From assembly GCF_003814555.1 (NCBI RefSeq), contig NZ_RKQN01000002.1, forward strand, positions 248,001 through 312,000: DNA of 64,000 nt. The letters run 5' to 3'. The notes beneath the pieces are model-generated. The model worked only from the letters and a program-made list of their open reading frames with translations, was not told where the DNA came from and did no database searches. Origin of the DNA: Vulcaniibacterium tengchongense. Lineage in GTDB: Bacteria > Pseudomonadota > Gammaproteobacteria > Xanthomonadales > Xanthomonadaceae. The translations under genes were made by a program, and so were the position numbers. Below, piece after piece: positions 60,160-64,000 of the stretch (positions are counted from its first letter, which is position 1; the number at the start of each line of letters is the position of its first letter).

Positions 60160-61094
60160 GCGCGGCCCTCCCCGGCGTCGCTCGCCGCGACCGGCTTCGG
60201 CGCGCGCGACTTCGCCAGGGTGATGATGACCACGCCGGCCAGGATCACCGCCATCGCGCCCAGGTCGTGCGCGGTGAAGCGCTCGCCGGCGATCAGCGCG
60301 CCGAACAGCACCGCGATCGGCGGGTTGACGTAGGCGTAGCTGGTCGCCAGCGCCGGGCGCACGTGGTGCAGCAGCCAGATGTAGGCGGTGAAGCCGAAGA
60401 TGGAGCCTGCGACGATCAGGTACAGCAGCGCCGCGGTGGCGCTCGCGCCCGGCAGCGCGGTCATGCGCTCGCCGTGCAGCAGCGCCGCGACCAGCATCCA
60501 CACGCTGCCGGTCATCATCTGCCCGGCCGCGGCCATGAACGGCTCCGGCAGGTCCTGGTCGCGGCTCCAGATCGAGCCCCAGGCCCAGGCGATCGGCGCC
60601 ACGATCAGGCAGACCAGGCCGAGCGTCGAGGAGGCCAGCTCGCCGCCGGCGTTGAGCCAGATCACGCCGAGGAAGCCGATCACCAGGCCGACCCATTCGA
60701 TCTTCGACGGGTGGCGCCCGCGCAGCATCGCGAACACGCCGGCGAACAACGGCATCGACGCCACCGCGATCGCCGCCAGGCCGGAGCTCACCTCGGTCTC
60801 GGCCAGGTTCACCAGGCCGTTGGACAACACCACCATCCAGATCGACAGCACCCACAGCGTCTTCCACTGTTTTCGCGTCGGCGCGGGCGCGCCGCGCCAG
60901 CGCAGCACCGCGTACATCAGCGCACCGGCCACGGCCATGCGCAGCGCGCCGAGCAGGAACGGCGGGTAGCCCTCCAGCGCGTAGCGGATGCCAAGATAGG
61001 TCGAGCCCCACAGGACGTAGACCGAGGCCAGGGCGAAGGCGACGGCGAGGCCGCTCGGGGCGGCCCGGGCGGCGGACGAAGCGGCGATGCTCAT
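60156..61094 (-). CDS. yedA: EamA family transporter YedA
   Basis: A 312-residue protein with ten TMs in two EamA repeats. YedA features: ASVYVLWGSTYLGIRYALEG, FLLGALRMAVAGALMY, AIAVASMPLFAGVFAMLRGR and IWLLHHVRPALATSYAYVNP. It forms a two-gene operon with rarD and is divergent from an Lrp/AsnC regulator, which suggests amino-acid or related metabolite export. Confidence 0.92.
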   Translation of the reverse strand: MSIAASSAARAAPSGLAVAFALASVYVLWGSTYLGIRYALEGYPPFLLGALRMAVAGALMYAVLRWRGAPAPTRKQWKTLWVLSIWMVVLSNGLVNLAETEVSSGLAAIAVASMPLFAGVFAMLRGRHPSKIEWVGLVIGFLGVIWLNAGGELASSTLGLVCLIVAPIAWAWGSIWSRDQDLPEPFMAAAGQMMTGSVWMLVAALLHGERMTALPGASATAALLYLIVAGSIFGFTAYIWLLHHVRPALATSYAYVNPPIAVLFGALIAGERFTAHDLGAMAVILAGVVIITLAKSRAPKPVAASDAGEGRA

Positions 61095-61280
61095 GCGGAT
61101 TCCAGGCGTAGGGGAGGAGCGGAACAGCGCGCGGCCGGACGCCGACGGCGCCGGCGCGCGCCCGGCGCATGCGATGCCTCGGGCGCGCCGCCGGCGCGGA
61201 AACGTTCGGATCGCCCACAGGGTAGCGGGCCGGGCGGAAACGCGATTGATAAATCATGCGGTCCAACGCAAAAATCTTGC

Positions 61281-61775
61281 ATGGCCGGCCCGCCTCCCGT
61301 TCTCGACGAATTCGACCACCGCCTGCTGGAGCGGCTGCAGCGCGACGCCGGCGCCACCCTGGGCGAGCTCGGCGAGGCGGTGGGCCTGTCGGCGAGCGCG
61401 GTGCAGCGGCGCCTGACCCGCTACCGCAGGAGCGGCCTGCTGCGGCAGATCGCGGTGCTCGACCCGGCGCAGCTGCCGCACGTCACCCTGGCCACGGTGC
61501 TGGTGGCGATGGAGCGCGAGACCGCCAAGCTGCACGCCGCGTTCCAGGCGCGCATGCGCGCCGCGCCGGAAGTGCAGCAGTGCTACACCCTGGCCGGCGA
61601 GTGGGACTACCTGGTGATCCTGACCACCTGCGGCGTCGCCCACTGCCGCGAGGTCGCCGACCGGCTCTTCATGGACGAGGGCAACATCAAGCGCTACGAG
61701 ACGCGGATGGTGTTCGACGTGGTCAAGGCCGGCCTGCAGCTGCCGACGCGGACGGCGCAGAAACGGCGCCGGTGA
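61281..61775 (+). CDS. Lrp/AsnC family transcriptional regulator
   Basis: A 164-residue protein. The N-terminal HTH is LDEFDHRLLERLQRDAGATL, then GELGEAVGLSASAVQRRLTRYR; the C-terminal RAM domain has TLATVLVAMERETAKLHAAF and CYTLAGEWDYLVILTT. It is divergent from yedA-rarD; TGATAAATCA at 61247-61256 is a small palindrome in the 186-bp intergenic region where it may bind. Probably an amino-acid-sensing regulator of that exporter pair. Confidence 0.9.
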   Translation: MAGPPPVLDEFDHRLLERLQRDAGATLGELGEAVGLSASAVQRRLTRYRRSGLLRQIAVLDPAQLPHVTLATVLVAMERETAKLHAAFQARMRAAPEVQQCYTLAGEWDYLVILTTCGVAHCREVADRLFMDEGNIKRYETRMVFDVVKAGLQLPTRTAQKRRR

Positions 61776-61809
61776 GCGCGGCTGCCCCCGCCCGCTGGCC
61801 GCACGCGCG

Positions 61810-62673
61810 CTACGCCGCGCGCTCGCTCTCCAGCACCCGCTGCTTCAGCGGCAGGCCCCAGCGGTAGCCGCCGAGCGAACCGTCGCCGCGGACCACGCGG
61901 TGGCAGGGCACCACGATCGCCACCCGGTTGGCCGCGCAGGCCCGCGCCACCGCGCGCGTCGCCTGCGGGCGGCCGATCTCGCGCGCGATCTCGGCGTAGC
62001 TGCGGGTCTGCCCGCGCGGGATCCTCATCAATGCATCCCAGACCTTCTTCTGGAACGCGGTGCCGATCAGGTCGACCGGCACCTGCGCGCGCTTGCCGGC
62101 CAGCGCCTCGGCCACCGCGCGCAGGCGCGGGGCGAGGTAGTCGTCGCGGCCGGCGTCGACCCGCTCCAGCGTCGCCCGCGGGAACTCCGCGCGCAGCTTC
62201 GCTTCCAGCGCGGCGGCGTCGCCGCCCAGTTCGATCGCGCAGATGCCGCGTTCCGTGGTCGCGACCAGCGCGGTGCCGAGCGCAGTGTCGACCAGGCTCC
62301 AGCGGATCCGCTCGCCGGCGCCGCCGGCACGGTAGCGCGCCGGGGTCATGCCCAGCCGCGCGGCGCCGTCCTCGTACACCCGCGACGGCGAGCCGTAGCC
62401 GGCCTCGTACAGGGCGGCGCTGACGTCGCGGCCTTCGCGCAGCGCGCCCTTGAGCGCGCCGAGCTTGCGCTGGGCCAAGTATTCGGCCGGGCTCAGGCCG
62501 TAGCGGGCGCGGAACCGGCGCTGCAGGTGCGAGGCGCTCAGCCCCACCTGCACCGCCAGTTCCAGCAGGGTCGGCTCGCCTTCGTCGAGCAGGCGGCGGG
62601 CGCGCTCGAGCTTGTCCTGCAGCGGCCCGGCGCGGCGGGAGGAAAGGACGGCGGGTTCGGCGTTCGCGTTCAT
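61810..62673 (-). CDS. Ada-like AraC regulator + O6-methylguanine-DNA methyltransferase, N-terminal domain absent
   Basis: A 287-residue protein. Residues 15-115 are an AraC-type HTH domain (LAVQVGLSASHLQRRFRARY, then GLSPAEYLAQRKL). Residues 125-287 are the alkyltransferase, with GTAFQKKVWDALMRIPRGQT, RSYAEIA, and the active-site PCHRVVRGDGSLGGYRWG. E. coli Ada has an extra N-terminal zinc domain of about 80 residues that senses methylphosphotriesters; it is missing here. The product can repair O6-alkylguanine, but how it would sense damage is unclear. Confidence 0.9.
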   Translation of the reverse strand: MNANAEPAVLSSRRAGPLQDKLERARRLLDEGEPTLLELAVQVGLSASHLQRRFRARYGLSPAEYLAQRKLGALKGALREGRDVSAALYEAGYGSPSRVYEDGAARLGMTPARYRAGGAGERIRWSLVDTALGTALVATTERGICAIELGGDAAALEAKLRAEFPRATLERVDAGRDDYLAPRLRAVAEALAGKRAQVPVDLIGTAFQKKVWDALMRIPRGQTRSYAEIAREIGRPQATRAVARACAANRVAIVVPCHRVVRGDGSLGGYRWGLPLKQRVLESERAA

Positions 62674-62761
62674 GAGTCCCAGCCTACGGCGGCGGTGGTG
62701 GCCGGGCTATCCGATCCTTGCGCCCGGCCAGGCGCGCGTCACGCGCGCCGCGCCGCGCCGT

Positions 62762-63107
62762 TCACAGGGGCATCGGCACGTTGACCGGCGGGCCTATCGG
62801 GTCGCGCACGAAGAACCGGCGCACGCCCCAGGGCTCGCCCGCCGGCCCGTACTCCGGCCCGAAGCCCGGCCCGCGCGACCGGGCCCGCGCCGCGTCCAGG
62901 TCGTCGACCTCGACCGGCAGCCGCGGCACCGGCGCGCCGGAGCCGCCTTGCGACGCCACGCCGACCTGCACCGCCAGGCGCTCGTCCGAACCGCAGGCGA
63001 CGAGCCCGCCGTGGCCCATCGGCACGTCCAGGCCCAGGCCGTCGACGCAGAAGTGGTGGACCGCGCCGGCACCGGCTGAGGCTGACGACGATGCGCTCGA
63101 CCTTCAC
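62762..63107 (-). pseudogene. VOC/glyoxalase-like protein, frameshifted near the start
   Basis: The ATG at 63105-63107 begins MKVERIVVSLS, a typical VOC first strand. Within about 10 codons the frame must change; the other frame then gives AGAVHHFCVDGLGLDVPMGH and continues through VPRLPVEVDDLDAARARSRG to RRFFVRDPIGPPVNV, stopping at 62762. A single-base change in the run around 63070-63080 would restore about 115 residues, the normal size. Alternatively a shorter product starts at ATG 63025. Confidence 0.75.
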
Positions 63108-63150
63108 GCGCGCGGCGGCGGCGCCGGGCGGGCGCGCCCGGCGCCGGGGT

Positions 63151-64000
63151 TCAGTCGGCCCAGTGGCCGCGCACGGTCGCGGTCGGCAGCACCTGCGCGG
63201 ACAGCTGCCGGTCGGCGTTCAGCAGCCGCACCGCGTCGGCGAGGATCGCCGCCGACTCGCGCAGCAGCGGGTCCGGCCGCTTCTCGGCCAGCTTCTCGCG
63301 CTCGGCGTCCTTGACCACGTCGCGCTCGCTCGCGGCCAGGCCGTCGTCGATGTCCTCGGCGAGCGGATCCAGGTCCAGGCCCAGCGCCTTGCGCTCGGCC
63401 TGGCGCTGCTTGCGCTTGGTCTCCTCGCGCTCGCGCTGCGCGCGGCGCTCGGCCTCGTTGAGGCTGACCCACTTCTTCGCGCGCTCCTCGCGGAACTGCG
63501 CCACGTCCTCGGACCACCACTGGAATTCCTTGTCCTGGGCGATGCGCTCGGTGTGCCGCGCCTCCAGCTTCGGCAGCAGCGGCGCGAAGTTGCCGTAGCG
63601 GGTGTGCGGCACCGCCGAGATGCGGGTCCACGGCAGCGCGTTATCGTAGGTGCTCTCGCCGTACTCGCTGGCGTCAACCGTGACCGGGAACGCGATGTCC
63701 GGCACCACGCCCTTGTTCTGGGTGGAGCTGCCGCTGACGCGGAAGAACTGGGCGATGGTCAGCTTGACCTGGCCGAAGCGCGCCTCCTCGTTGGCCGGCC
63801 AGCGGTCCAGGTCGACCAGGTTCTGCACCGTGCCCTTGCCGAAGGTGGTCTCGCCGATCACCAGGCCGCGGCCGTAGTCCTGGATCGCGCCGGCGAAGAT
63901 CTCCGACGCCGAGGCCGAGCCGCGGTTGATCAGCACCGCGAGCGGGCCTTCCCAGGCGATGCCGGTGTCGGTGTCGCTTTCGACGCTGACGCGGCCGCCG
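63151..64000 (-). CDS. prc: carboxy-terminal processing (tail-specific) protease, 3' part
   Basis: The frame is open to the right edge, so the N-terminus and PDZ domain are outside the window. The visible 283 residues contain the catalytic Ser in INRGSASASEIF and, 25 residues on, the catalytic Lys in GETTFGKGTVQNLVDLDRW. The DUF3340-like C-terminal domain follows (FAPLLPKLEARHTERIA, a charged helical coil RREREETKRKQR, and a terminal DPLLRESAAILADAVRL). This long C-terminal region is typical of Prc/Tsp rather than CtpA. It degrades periplasmic and SsrA-tagged proteins. Confidence 0.92.
   Translation of the reverse strand, partial: GGRVSVESDTDTGIAWEGPLAVLINRGSASASEIFAGAIQDYGRGLVIGETTFGKGTVQNLVDLDRWPANEEARFGQVKLTIAQFFRVSGSSTQNKGVVPDIAFPVTVDASEYGESTYDNALPWTRISAVPHTRYGNFAPLLPKLEARHTERIAQDKEFQWWSEDVAQFREERAKKWVSLNEAERRAQREREETKRKQRQAERKALGLDLDPLAEDIDDGLAASERDVVKDAEREKLAEKRPDPLLRESAAILADAVRLLNADRQLSAQVLPTATVRGHWAD

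Overview
The window is very GC-rich (by eye around 70%), densely packed and without introns. Its gene content points to a gammaproteobacterium of the Lysobacteraceae/Xanthomonadaceae (Lysobacter- or Luteimonas-like): a TonB-dependent receptor next to a PhoD phosphatase, a split class II ribonucleotide reductase (NrdJa/NrdJb), an AmiD-type lipoprotein amidase, REP-type repeats, and many LysR regulators, each divergent from an efflux or redox gene. This placement is an inference from gene content, not a search result. No rRNA, tRNA or CRISPR array was seen.

Layout. 1-3.6 kb: 3' end of a DeoR-type regulator, nagA and an MFS sugar porter, an amino-sugar utilisation module running off the left edge. 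3.7-10 kb: small housekeeping and secreted proteins (GNAT, two secreted basic proteins, HAD hydrolase, EF-hand protein, CPXCG protein, beta-barrel outer-membrane protein) plus a short-chain dehydrogenase pseudogene. 10-16.7 kb: AmiD-like amidase, AtoE-type transporter, DUF1993 protein, RidA, thioredoxin and an MFS/LysR divergent pair. 16.9-21.2 kb: TonB-dependent receptor and PhoD, probably co-transcribed and probably phosphate-related. 21.3-26 kb: LysR, a tandem NTF2-like protein, a CmlA/FloR-type MFS exporter preceded by what looks like a complete drug-responsive leader-peptide attenuator, a secreted hypothetical and a frameshifted GFA gene. 26.1-26.6 kb: inverted REP pair, REP-associated transposase remnant and a CGAT palindrome.

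26.6-33 kb: a YafC-like LysR divergent from a six-gene operon (MFS exporter, DkgB, luciferase-like oxidoreductase, ene-reductase, cyclase-family hydrolase, MoaF-like protein) that looks like a reductive detoxification unit. 33-39.4 kb: a lower-GC accessory segment with small ORFs, a 3'-5' exoribonuclease-like gene beside an antitoxin-like gene, and a second LysR-controlled operon (hydrolase, NepI-like MFS, cyclophilin-like lipoprotein, cupin). 39.5-43.3 kb: nrdJb, a histone H1-like gene and nrdJa, with an NrdR-box-like palindrome upstream. 43.9-48.8 kb: DegP/DegQ-type protease, YqjD/YqjE/YqjK-like envelope proteins, an AI-2E family transporter and a hydrolase. 49.3-53.2 kb: HAD phosphatase, M17 aminopeptidase and a LysR/azoR divergent pair. 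53.7-58.4 kb: a MacA-like adaptor, an ATPase and two different FtsX/MacB-type permeases. 58.7-64 kb: DinB, RarD, YedA, an Lrp/AsnC regulator, an Ada-like protein without its N-terminal domain, a frameshifted VOC gene and the 3' part of prc.

The strongest candidate for something new is the cmlA-like leader at 23379-23507. It has an 8-codon ORF closely resembling the cmlA leader peptide as I recall it, a perfect 11-bp stem starting right after its stop codon, a 9-bp stem that excludes the first, and a hairpin that buries the exporter's Shine-Dalgarno sequence. All of this is in a chromosomal setting, with no visible integron.
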